Shown here: in pieces, positions 25,901-37,900 of the stretch
Numbering within the stretch: the stretch's first letter is position 1
Layout of the letters: every line of letters begins with the position of its first letter
NCBI GenBank assembly: GCA_039566865.1
Contig: CM076949.1
Span: 3,687,001-3,751,000, forward strand
DNA length: 64,000 bases
From: Aurelia coerulea
Lineage: Eukaryota > Cnidaria > Scyphozoa > Semaeostomeae > Ulmaridae
Direction: 5' to 3'
Made by a program: the position numbers and the translations under genes
Notes under the pieces: generated by a model
The model's database searches: none
What the model was told of the DNA's origin: nothing
The model's input: only the letters and a program-made list of their open reading frames with translations

Positions 25901-28900
25901 TACTAAGAAGTTTTTCCTATGTTCAAGCATGGGCAATAATGCACCGTGTTTGTAGCTTAGAAATTAAAGTTCATTACCTCGTTTACTGCTGTTTTTCTTC
26001 GATATTTTCTCTTCGGCCTAAAAGGCCGCCATTGCAAGAAATAAAATTTAAATAACGCCTGGCGCATGCAGCTTTTAGGCCGAAGAGAAAATATCGAAGA
26101 AAAACAGCAGTAACGAGGTAATGAACTTTAATTTCTAAGCTACAAACACGGTGCATTATTGCCCATGGTTCAAGTCCAGGAAACTCAACTTTCAAAGCAT
26201 TTCAATATCGGTGTTTTCGATGAAAAAGCAAAGGCCTATAGGTCGTCGTCTCAACCAACGGTTAAATCACGAGACGTATTTGTAGCGATACATCAGTTCA
26301 GGCAAATAGCGAAACTACGACGATACAGCATAGGTTCCAAATCTTTAAATCGGCATAAAAAAGTGGGTGTAAAATTCTAGGACCTATTTCTTCTAGTTGA
26401 ATGGCTTGAAAGAAACTTTAGCCACTTACCTATAATTCTACCGTTGAACTTTTCAGAAATCTTGAATATTTTTCGAAATTACAGCTTAATTTATATCCTA
26501 ACTCATTTGAGGATGTGACGTCATCAAATTTCTAAATCATAAACCAAAAGAGTGATAGACTTTTGCTTGATACCATATTGTAGACATTCATAAGCTATGG
26601 TTTTCTTGGAAATTATTTTATGTAGCGTTAAACAGTATAGAAATTACGCTGGTTTTAAGTTTTTTTGAAAACTTTCCTTGAATTCTTGAAAAAGAAGAGA
26701 AACACTCCAAATGTGAAAATATTGAAGATTTCAGAAAAGTCCAACGGTAGAATTATAGCGAAGTAGCTAAAGTTTCTTTAAAGTCATTCAGTTCAAAGAA
26801 ATAGGTCATTAAACCTTACATCAGCCTTTTTAAACATCTGGAACTTATGCTCGACGATGCTGAGTCTACCTTCATGCCAGTTCGACGGATTTATCTGCCG
26901 ATGTGGCACCAAGATGGTTTAAAAGCAGGAACAACTAACTCTTCCAATAAGGATTCTACTCTGGTCGGGGGGTCTTAAAAAGGATGCCAATGACGAATTT
27001 ACTACCGGGTGAGCCAGAAAAAAGTTCCCACTTTCGAAAATTCATAGCATCAAGAGTACTTCGCGGATTTGAATGATTCAAATTCTAGTTAAAAGAACAA
27101 GGGCAGATTTTGTAATACAATAGCATGAGTTGCTTTTGTTGACACCTCAATTCAAAGCGATTAGCTACAACAGACAAAGGAAATTCTCTCAACCAGAAAT
27201 TCAAAACAAACAAAGCCGCAAATGTTTCTCGGAAACCCAGGTAGCTAGCACGCTCGTTGTGCATTCCAGAAATTATTTTTAAGGGCAAACATGAGCATAG
27301 ATCGAAAGAAGGAGGATATATCTACACATCTGCCGCAGGCATTTTATTTCTTTGGTCCAGAAGCTGAGCAGTAAATGTTTTGATAACACCCAAAAAAAAA
27401 AGAGAATTGAATCGCCTCCAAAACGGCTTGTGAACCAAACAAATAAACTGCCCGCGGCAGATGTGTAGAAGCATCCTTCTTCTTTCGATCTATGCTCATG
27501 TTTGCCCTTAAAACCAATTTCTGCAATGCACAACGAGCGAGAAAAACCCGAAAGAGCATCGTGTCCTAGATTCAAATTCCCGACAATGGTATCCTGTTTC
27601 GAAGTAAAATTTTCAAAAACAATATCCTGTCTTGAGTTTCTCCACCCAAAATTGTGCGCTACCCTGGAAATTTGTTAGGAATCTGTCACAAAATGCGGAA
27701 ATGGTGCCATGCTAACAATTTAAATCACACCCGTGAAGTGCAAATGGCCTTCAACTATTTCACAGGGTCAATTCATGAAAAGTATGGATGCTGCCATGGA
27801 GCTAGCGATAGAAGAATGTTACCTTGTCTTGGAGCAAGTATCTTGACAATCATACCCTTTGCAGAGGCAGGTAGCCGTAGAAAAAACATACGAGTCTCCC
27901 CCCCCCCAGGCTGCAAATAGACTTAATCTACAGGGTGTCCAAAAAAAATTTTGCCCAGTTTGTCTGAAGATTGCGACAAAACGGCAAAAGATTCTCGCCA
28001 AACTTTTACATGATGGTGCTCTTCAGATGTTCAATTAAAGTTTGCAACCATCCCCATAAAAATCCGTTGAAAAATGATGGAGCTATCACCTTCAGGAGAC
28101 CAAATTTGCCCGATCAATGAAACCAGCGGTCGGCCATTTTGTCTTACTATTTTGCAGCGATAAATAGCTTTATGGAATGAAAATGAAACAGCAGCTCCAA
28201 TGTCATAGCTCTCGGGAAAATTCCGATAATCCTCGGAGAGTTCCACTATTTCGGACCTCACAGAAATTTTTTCTTACCTCACGTGAAGATACTTATCACT
28301 ACAAAATAGCAAGGCAAAATGGCCGACCGCTGGTTTCAGTTATCGGGCAAATTTGGTCTCCTGAAGGTCATAGCTCCATCATTTTTCAACGGATTTTGAT
28401 GGGGATGGTTGCAAACTTTAATTGAACAACTGAAGAGCACCATCATGCAAAAGTTTGGCGAGAATCTTTTGCCGTTTTGTCGCAATCTTAAGACAAACGG
28501 GGCACAATTTTTTTTGGGACACCCTGTACATTTCATGTGCTCGTAAGAAGACGAGAAAAATCACACAAAAACACTTCGATCTCTTAGCTGTCAAGCAAAT
28601 ATTGATTCATTCCAATCCATCCAGTACTCTTGATGATATGAATTTTCAAAAGTGGGAACTTTTTTCTTGCTCATCCGGTAGTTACAGAGTAGAATCGAGT
28701 TAGGGATATCTTACGAGATGCTGGCTGAGAGTTGATCTTCTAAAATCCTAGCAGGCCATAATCTCTTTGCCAGCTGTGGCCTGAGAAAATTTCAACGAAT
28801 GGACTACAGTTTTCCTCATGAAACAACCCTTAGTTCCCAGTGGTATTACAGGATCCTAGGCTCGCTTAATTGGAGACCAGGGAGCGCCTCATGCAGACGT

Positions 28901-31900
28901 ACCTTCTAAACCAGTGGGGGTACTTGGTCTATGAAGATACAGACAGGTGCCGCTGGAAAACCTGAAAGAGTATCGTGTCCTAGATTCAAATGCCCGACAA
29001 TGGTATCCTGTTTCGAAGTAAAATTTTCAAAAACAATATCCTGTCTTGAGGTTCTCCACCCAAAATTGTGCGCTACCCTGGAAATTTGTTAGGAATCTGT
29101 CAGAAAATGCGGAAATGGTGCCATGCAAACAATTTAAATCACACCCGTGAAGTGCAAATGGCCTTCAACTATTTCACAGGGTCAATCATGAAAAGTATGC
29201 ATGCTGCCATGGAGCTAGCGATAGAAGAATGTTACCCTGTCTTGGAGCAGGTATCTTGACAATCATACCCTTTTTAGAGGCAGGTAGCCGTAGGAAAAAC
29301 ATACGAGTATCCCCCCCCCCCCACCCCATGCTGCAAATAGACTTAATCTAGACACAAAAAATGGCGTAAGGGAAGCTTTGCACGATCACGTAGAAATCAG
29401 AGCAGAGTATCACTTGGCCTGCAAGGATTGTCCACGTCAACATGTTTAGTTTCTTTTATTTCATATTTAAGAGGCTAGCTTTGTGGATTAATTCCAATTA
29501 AAATAACTTGACAACAACAACAACGTTACACTGTCCTGGAGAAGGAATCCTGACAATCATACCCTGCTCAGCGGGAAATACCCGTATGGAAAATATACGA
29601 GTACCCCCTCCCTCCGGGGGCTACAAATAGACTAAATCTAGACAATACAAATGACGCAAGGGAATCTGTGTACGGTCATGCAAAGATCAGAGAAGAGAGT
29701 TACTTGAACCGCACCGATCGTGCACACCAACACATCGTGCACGTTGATAGATAATAGTAGCGGTATCTCTTGGCTTTTAAGACTGTGAAACGAAGGGCGT
29801 CCATTAAAGCTCCTTCTGCCGTAAAAGTAGGTGATTATTAATCAAATAAAAAACATGTAATCCAGGGCAAAAATGAACCGCTGTGCGTCCAAAATGACTT
29901 CTGGTGAATATGATGGGTGGGACCAGCTGTCTGGAATGATAATTTACATGAAAGAGACTCCGACGTGGGAAGATGGACACGTAAAATGGCTGCAGGCAGC
30001 TAAACCCCTAGAGATTGCCGTTCCGATTTTGCAAACAATAGAAAATCTAATCGATAAGATATAAAGCCACTGATTGGCTCATTCAACAATGGCACGGTCT
30101 GTTCTCAGTTTGATATCCATCGCTTCCCTATCGCTTCCCTATCGCTTCCCTATCGCTTCCCTATCGCTTCCCTATCGCTTCCCTACATTCTTTGCGAAAC
30201 TGATATGGCCTCAATCTGCAGTAATGTAAACGCTGAAGACAGCTAAACCCAACTGGATTTTGTCATCTGCACATTTCGCGATGGCATGTGGTCACGTTTT
30301 GCTGAGCTCTCGTGACGGGCCTAAGCTTGCAACTTCTTTACTGGTTTCTGTTTTGTTCAATTAAGGTTCAGTATGGTTTCCTTTTTAATAAAATAAATAT
30401 CGTCCTGATTGTCTTGATAGAAACAACCTTTTTTTAACATCGATCGATCAAATCAAGTAAAAATGTTGCAAATTGAAAAATGAGTTTTTAGGATAGGGGT
30501 GCTCTCTCCTCGATTAGTCTATCTACTGAGAGAGCTCCTTCTTAAGAAGTCCCTCCCCATAAAAAATTCTATGTAACCATGTTGTAAAATTTATTATTCA
30601 TTATCTGCAATTTAATAATTTGGATAATTGCATGTATTGTATTCTGTAATAATTCATATTAAGATATTTCGTTGTCTTTGTAACTTGTTATAATTTTAAT
30701 TAAATGTTGCTTGTTTAGTGAAGTTTGTTTGTGTGGAATCTTAAAATGAAAAACTGAACTGAACTGAACTGAACTGAACTGAACTGAACTGAACTGAACT
30801 GAACTGAACTGAACTGAACTGAACCTTTACGATTTCACGACCAATAGAAAATCTAGTCCACAAAACTGTCCATGATAGTTTGATATCATCTGTCCAGTGC
30901 CTTTCTGGTCTTTCAGGTGTCCTTTTCCCAAAACCTTACCTTTCCGTCGAGACAAATCTTTGCTAGTCCATTTTTGTATCTTTGATATGTCTACAGAGTC
31001 TCAATTTGCGTGTCTCAATACCTCAATTAGCAGCAATAAGCTTGTACATGTTCTAAGCTTACCTGGCAATAATCTTTGCAAATAGTCCAAGGGAAATACA
31101 ACAGACCACAGAGGTCTTAAATAGATTTTTCCTCTTACCTTCTTCAGCAGTGAAGCCAACGTATCCAAAATGGCTACTTTCACATTCCAGTTAAATCTGT
31201 CACCAAAGATTCGAATCAACGGCCCAGTGACGTTGAGAAGTGCTGGTTTCAGGGCTTCTGGGGTAGTCAAGGCAACAACTTCTCCCAGTAACATTGCAGT
31301 CTGCTCTTTAAGGTCAGGACCACCATTCAAGATACCCTCTTTGTATACTGGGAAGATCGCATTGATTCCCTGTGTTTAAAAGAAATAGCTTTACTTGACA
31401 AGTACCAAATGATTAAAAAATTTAACACACTTGGTGAGCTGTGGAATAAAGTTTACGTGGCTCACATTCAAACTGCAATAACAAGGGCAGATTTTGTAAT
31501 ACGATAGCAACATGTGCGTTTGATTGATACCTCAATTCAAAGCGATTAGCGATTGTAGACAAAGGAAAGTCTCTCAACCAGTAATTCAAAACAAACAAAG
31601 CCGCAAAAAGTTTTCCCGAAACTAGTAGGGCAAACTCTCGCCTTGTGCAAGCGAAAGGTGGTTTTTAAGAGAAGTTACCTGCTCATAACGGTAGAAGAAG
31701 GATAAATCTAAAGTTCTGTCTGGCGGATTTTGTTTATTTGATCCAGGAGCTGTTTTGTAATCGTTTCATTTAAGCCCAAAATACCCCAGAAATAACAATG
31801 CCTTCTACTCGGCTCCTGAATCAAATAAAAAGAATCCGCCAGACAGAACTTTACATTTACCCTTGTACTTTCGTTATAAGCACGTAACTTCTCTTAAAAA

Positions 31901-34900
31901 CCACCTTTCGCTTGCACAAGGCGAGAGTTTGCCCTACTGGTTTCAGGGAATCTTTTGCGGCTTTGTTTGTTTTGAATTACTGGTTCAGAGAATCTTCTTT
32001 GCCTGCAGTCGCTAATCGCTTTGAATTCAGGTGTCAATCAAACGCAACTGTTGCTATCGTATTACAAAATCTGCCCTTGTTAACTGCAATGTTAATCTAT
32101 TAGTCACAGGCAAAATTGAATGTGAAATTCTTATTTGGTACAATCACTCATCTTTTAGACCCAACAATACGGAGAATGCTGGTAAGGGGTTTGTATGGGA
32201 ATGAGAATTCCACGTTCCATGGTCCATGATTTAACTAACTGGAAACTAACTATAGCCTTGTTGGTTCTAATTTTAGCATGATAGAAACCAATGACAATCC
32301 CCTTTCGAAACCAAATTTGCAATTCTTTTTTGCAGTTTATAACCTATGACCACTGAGGTAGATTTTCATGAAGTTTGAACTTTCTTGTGCTACTACTAAA
32401 CTTACTCCATACTTCCGTTTCCTACTCACAGTTCTTCTGACCGGTTTCGACAATAGGTATGGTTTCGAAAGCAAAACTTTTGTTCCAACAACGCACACCC
32501 AAACTCTCAGCTGCCTTTATCTCTCTCTTGCTAATTTAAAGGGGCTGTACAACCCGTCCTCTCTGCGTGGCACTGCGTGGCACTGCGTGTCAGATCACCG
32601 AATGTGTTTAGGCTAAACGCAACGCATCTAATAGCAATTTTGCATAGAGAACAGTGATCCACAGTATCCGCTGCAATCTCGGTAATCGAAGCTTTGGTGG
32701 AGGATTTGTTTAATTGTTTCAACGCTGAATGTTTGAAAATTTTAATGGATATCAAAAAGTTCCATCACATTTCTGAGACATAGACAAGAAAACACTGCTA
32801 TGAAACTTAGGTAGAAGCTGTGATGAAACTGACCGCCATTGATTCTGAAGGCTTTAGTCACGTGCGCGGGTTGTCCTGTACTTTCTGATTGTTTACAAAA
32901 TCTTGTACAGCGCCTTTAATAGGTACTCCCGAAAAAAGTACTCCCATTTGATAAATCACCAAAATTTGATTACAAGGCCGATCTTCAATTTTGTTTTTTT
33001 GCCAAGTAGACCAACGACCAAATTATTTTCCAAGATATAGCTGATCTTGTAATTGGCTTTATAATTAGCAAATTTAGCTCTTTCTAGGGCTACCTGGGTT
33101 TGAATCATACTGCAAGAAGCACTTACGATTACCAGATTAATTTCTTTGTGCATGTAAAGCTTCTAGTGTGGTCAAAACTTACAGAAAGGAATGCGCACAA
33201 TCATTGGAGACTTCAATGATGATAAAAAATAAAAAATTTTTGACTCTTAGGCAAGATTGAGCATTTTGCTTAAAAATTATAGCTCAGAATAAGGTTTTTC
33301 AGCGCGTAATATTTCGCCCTTGCCGTATCAAAACCAAACATTTTCTCATCTATGGATATCTTTGGGTATTTGACGAAACAATTCAAAAAGAAAGTTTTAT
33401 CAAAGGTTTGATAATCAATTTTTGGTAATTTTTGAAAGAGGAGTACATGGGTATTGGGACACCCGGTGGTAAGATAAAATTTGTACCTTTCCAACAATGC
33501 AGAATCCTGGTATTTTCCCTTCACGGGCATCTTCGGCAGCATATTGTATTGCTTTTCGTAGATTGCCAATGTGTTGCATCTGCTCTGAAGGATCAAGGCG
33601 CTGTTGAGGGAAAATTGCAATTAAGTCCAAAAAATATTAAAACAAAAAGTTTTGAAAAATCATTTCACTGTATTGTCAATTTAGAAAATAGCGTTTCTTT
33701 TCTTTTATCATCGACTTTGTAAGTTTGTATTAGGCTTTTATTACCTGACTGACGCTTCAAAAACGAGGCAATACAAGAATCCCGCCAATCCCATTGGCTA
33801 ATCGCACATTTCCCGCGGTTTTCCCGTAGCCTTGTATAATACGATACAAGGACGCGTTTTTGTCACCACAGCAACTAATTTAGGCCTGTGAGATTTACAA
33901 TGAACTCAAACGACATAACAGTAACAAAATGAGTTTGACTAAATGGTATAAGTCAAAATTAGAAGCTATCAGGTAATAAAACTCATACTAACCGGTTTTG
34001 TAGTTGTACAGGAAAATATAAAGCCCTCGGTCTTATTGCACAGACCTCGCAAGCTCGGTCTGTACTTTTAAGACCTCGGGCTTTATATTTTCCTGTACAA
34101 CACAAAACCGGTTAGTATGCGCATATTAACACTATGGTTTTTGTATTGTATTTAATCTATTTCTTAGTAATTTTATATTGTAAGTAATGTTTTTAAGTGA
34201 AGGGGCAACCCTCCTTGTAAAACAGCTCCGGCTGAAGGGCAACCCTCTGGTACTGAATTCGAGAGGAATTATGTTGTTATGCGCTATTTAGTATTTTATA
34301 TATGCTCATAATATTTACAATGTATCTAAACTACAAATACAATCTACATACAAACACACACAACTACACAACGATGCCACAGGAGCATGGAATTTCACAA
34401 GAGCCCTGCGGCCCTTTAAAATGAACTCAAACTTTGTCGCAAAATAGATGCCCGGTCAGACATTCAGGGAATTTCATTGAGGATTCTGGTGATTATAAGG
34501 CATATGTAAACAAAATAGATTACTTATTTAGTTCTCAAGAACATAGGTTCCAAATCTTTAAGAAGGCTGGTGTAAAATTGAATGATGTACTTCTTTGAAC
34601 TGATTGACTTCAAAGAAACTTTAGCTATTTCTCTATAATTCTACCGTTGGATTTTTCGGAAATCTTCAATATTTCCAGAATTAGAGTGATTTTCTTCTTT
34701 TTCAAGAATTCAAGAAACATTTTCAAAAAAACTTAAAACCATCGTAATTTCTAAACTGTTTGACGTAACATGACGTAATTTCGAAGAACCCCATATTTTA
34801 TTAATGCCTACAATATGGTATCAAGCAAAAGTATGTCACTTATCTGGTTTATGATTTAGAAATTTGATGACGTCACAGCCTCAAATGAGTTGAAATGTAA

Positions 34901-37900
34901 GATACGCTGTAATTTCGAAAAATATTCAAAATTTCGATAAAGTCCAACGGTAGAATTATAGATAAGTATCTAAAGTTTCTTTCAAGCCATTCAATCAGAA
35001 GAAATAGATCATTGAATTTTACACCCACCTTTTTACGCCGAGAAAAAGATTTGAAACCTATGCTGTTCTCAAGCATACTCCGAGATTCCAAGAGATGATT
35101 TTCAAGCACTGATTTTATCAGCGCTTCCTTGTGATAAAATAACAACAAACTTAAATTTAACTAAGGAGAAATTTGAATAAACTCTGTCTCAAAAATGGTC
35201 TAAAAAGTATTCCAAAGCAAAATGTCCGCGAATAAAAACAATTGAGGTGTTTTCCATGATCAATTGTGCATTATCGCAAATCTCATGTGGCATCTTATTT
35301 GAAACAAACAATAATTTGATCTGAAATAAAAGTCTACCCAAGATTTCTCTTGACGGATTTTCGCCTATCATCTAAATTTTAGCGGCAAAATCTTTTTTAA
35401 TCTGCCCTCTTTTGTCTTTCTCTGTTTTCCCTCAATTTCGAATGAAGCATTTGCCTACCTTGATAAGGGCATCGAGAGCACCCCAAGCTTCAGTATAAAC
35501 TCCTTGGTCCGCGTCATTCATAAGCTGAAGAATGATTTTGAATAATTGTTGGACATAAGCACTGTAGTCAGCTTTACAACCAGAGCAGAACGTCTTTATC
35601 ATGATTGCTGAGGCCTAAAAAGCAAAAAAGGGCAGCATAAATTAAATTGAAATTTTATGTAAGTTGAAGGACAATTACATGCCAGTTACAGTGAAGGTGA
35701 AGTTGCGGTTTTTAGCGCCAAGCGCTGGGATCGCGGAAGTAGAATAGGCCTAATCGAGTCCGCGACCCCTTGTCATGACGCTCAAGTGGTGGGGTTCTAC
35801 GGGGTATCGAACCCTGTCCGCCGACTGTTCTGCCTGCAAAGTCAGAGGATTACACCACTGCGCCACAACACCTTCAGTTAAAAGCAGTGACAAAAACATA
35901 ATTGATTGGAAGTCGTGTGAACAGAAGTGAATAGCTTGGGCCCATTAAAGAGGGTTCCCAGAAATCATAGGACTTAGCAGTAAAAAACCTGAGACAATAG
36001 TAGACTTATGACGATGAGTTTCTCGTTTCCCTGTGCTCTTTGACTTGATGATGGTGCTTCGGTCAGCAGAGAGACTCATTTCCCAACGCTTGTAGAAACG
36101 GAATATCTCCTTACTGATTCTACTAATAGACCTTTTCGCTATTCTACACAAGGTTCGATCATGTGGCGTTGGAGCTAGCTATCAATGCAAAAAGCGCCTT
36201 CCTCTAAGCCATACTCTAATCAGCACATGAGTTTGCGACAGAAACTAGTCGCAGATTGACATTTTTGTCCGGTTTTACAGCTCTATGTCCATAAGGCCCT
36301 CAGTGGAGCGACAACAACAACAACAATTCAACTCAATTAGAGGAGCGTAACAAGAGGGTCCTTATGTAGTGAGGCTAAGACAATACCGGTGACGAGACAT
36401 GACAAGCAGAGACAAGATACACAGAGATAACAAAAGAAGCGGCGAGACAAGGCAAATGAGGAAAATTGATGGCTTGGAACTTGGCCATACTTGTAAACTA
36501 AGGGGAAATCACTCAAAAAATCTCATAACATTCTGTACAAAATCTAAAAAATCTTAAAAATCCTAAGAATCTCGAAAAATCTTTAAAATTTGTACAAAAG
36601 CTTCTAAAAAATCTTCGAAAGTCTCGAAAAATTCAAGAAATCTCCCTTAACATATGATACAAATTCTCTACCTAATCTTTCGAAAATTGTTCGTGTATTT
36701 CAAAAATCGTTTGGACTCTCAAAATCTTGCAAAATCTTGAAAACATTGAATTTCTCGAACATTTGAAATCTCAAAAATGTCAAAAATTTGAAAAATGTCA
36801 AAAATGTCAAAAATCTCAAATCTCAAAAAGTCTTGGAAATCTTAAAAAATCCTTGGAAATCTCAGAAAACATCCGCAAATCTCGTACGCAAATATATTTT
36901 TACCGAAATATTCCAGAACAGACAAGAAGTCTCCTATCGAGCCGATATGAAATAAAATTCCACAAGTTTGGGATTTACCTTTCGCACTCCAGGAGTATTA
37001 TGTCTTGACGATGAAATCAGTTCATCAACGATCGTAGTGATTCCAACATCAGCTTCGACTGACAATATCAATGCCTTTGTACCTTCGATTGCCTGCGATT
37101 AAAAAACATGAAATCAGTTCATCAACGATCGTAGTTTAATGAGGAAGCGAAGAGCAAGAATTGCGACGATAATCATTTTCCTTGTATCATTATCATTTCA
37201 TTCCAAGAGAAATCCAAGTTAATAATTACGACAAATCCATGTGTGACAAATCCGAGAAGTTAATTAAAAGACTAGGCCATGTTGAATTATTGACGTTTCG
37301 AAGCAAAGCTGTGCTTCATCATCAGAATACCAAGTTTCCTAAAGCACGAGGCTAAATTTATATCCATAAAGACAATAAACTACCAAAAATGCGTTGTTTA
37401 CAAATCCTACGAGAAAAATAAATAATGAGGTAAGCCCGGAGGACAATACCTAAAACAGAGCTAAGGGAATAGAAGATTGCTGAGAGTTAAGTGACGGACG
37501 ATCGCGCAAAATTAATAAACTTTCATGAATGAGCAAATCAAAATCATTATTAGCTCTGTCCAAAACTGAGAAATCTTCCACCGACGCGGCGTGACCTGAT
37601 TGGTTAATGTGGTCCCAGATGGCTGAGGGACTTACTTTTATTTTCTGACCTGGACCTGCCTTATTTATTCCCAAGTGCTCCCTGCAGCGTGTAATCAAGT
37701 TACGGGTTGTTTTTCCAAAGTACAAGGCATGGCAGCCAGGACACTTAAATTTGTAAACAACAGAGGAGCGAATGAGAGTTGGAAAGCGGTCTTTAAATGG
37801 AAAAAAGACTGGATGCGTTTTGAAGATCGAAAGATAACCTTAAGTTGAATACCCGGATAACATTGCTTAATAAATCTACAAATTCTAGTTTTCATCTGTA

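Larger units (their letters stand above)
27005..28678. mobile_element. TA-flanked CCGGGTGAGC MITE split by nested insertions
   Basis: Left arm 27005-27095 (CCGGGTGAGCCAGAAAAAAG ...) and right arm about 28590-28678 (... AAGTGGGAACTTTTTTCTTG then CTCATCCGG) are inverted and flanked by TA (27003-27004, 28679-28680). Everything between is later insertion. Confidence 0.78.

Noticed and set aside
30119..30184. CRISPR-like array
   Set aside because: The units are 11 bp in direct tandem with no spacers, in an animal intron.
32956..33153. ORFs opening [17 protein letters not shown] as a gene family
   Set aside because: Recurs at 11248 and 18275 as translation of the CCGGGTGTCCC MITE with different breaks; no selection on the frame.
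34021..34080. Rho-independent terminator
   Set aside because: A stem-loop in animal intron DNA without a bacterial context; better described as a hairpin MITE.
36727..37008. 93-codon ORF rich in KCQK as a gene
   Set aside because: Produced by the AAAAATCT tract and running through the exon 17 region antisense; low complexity.
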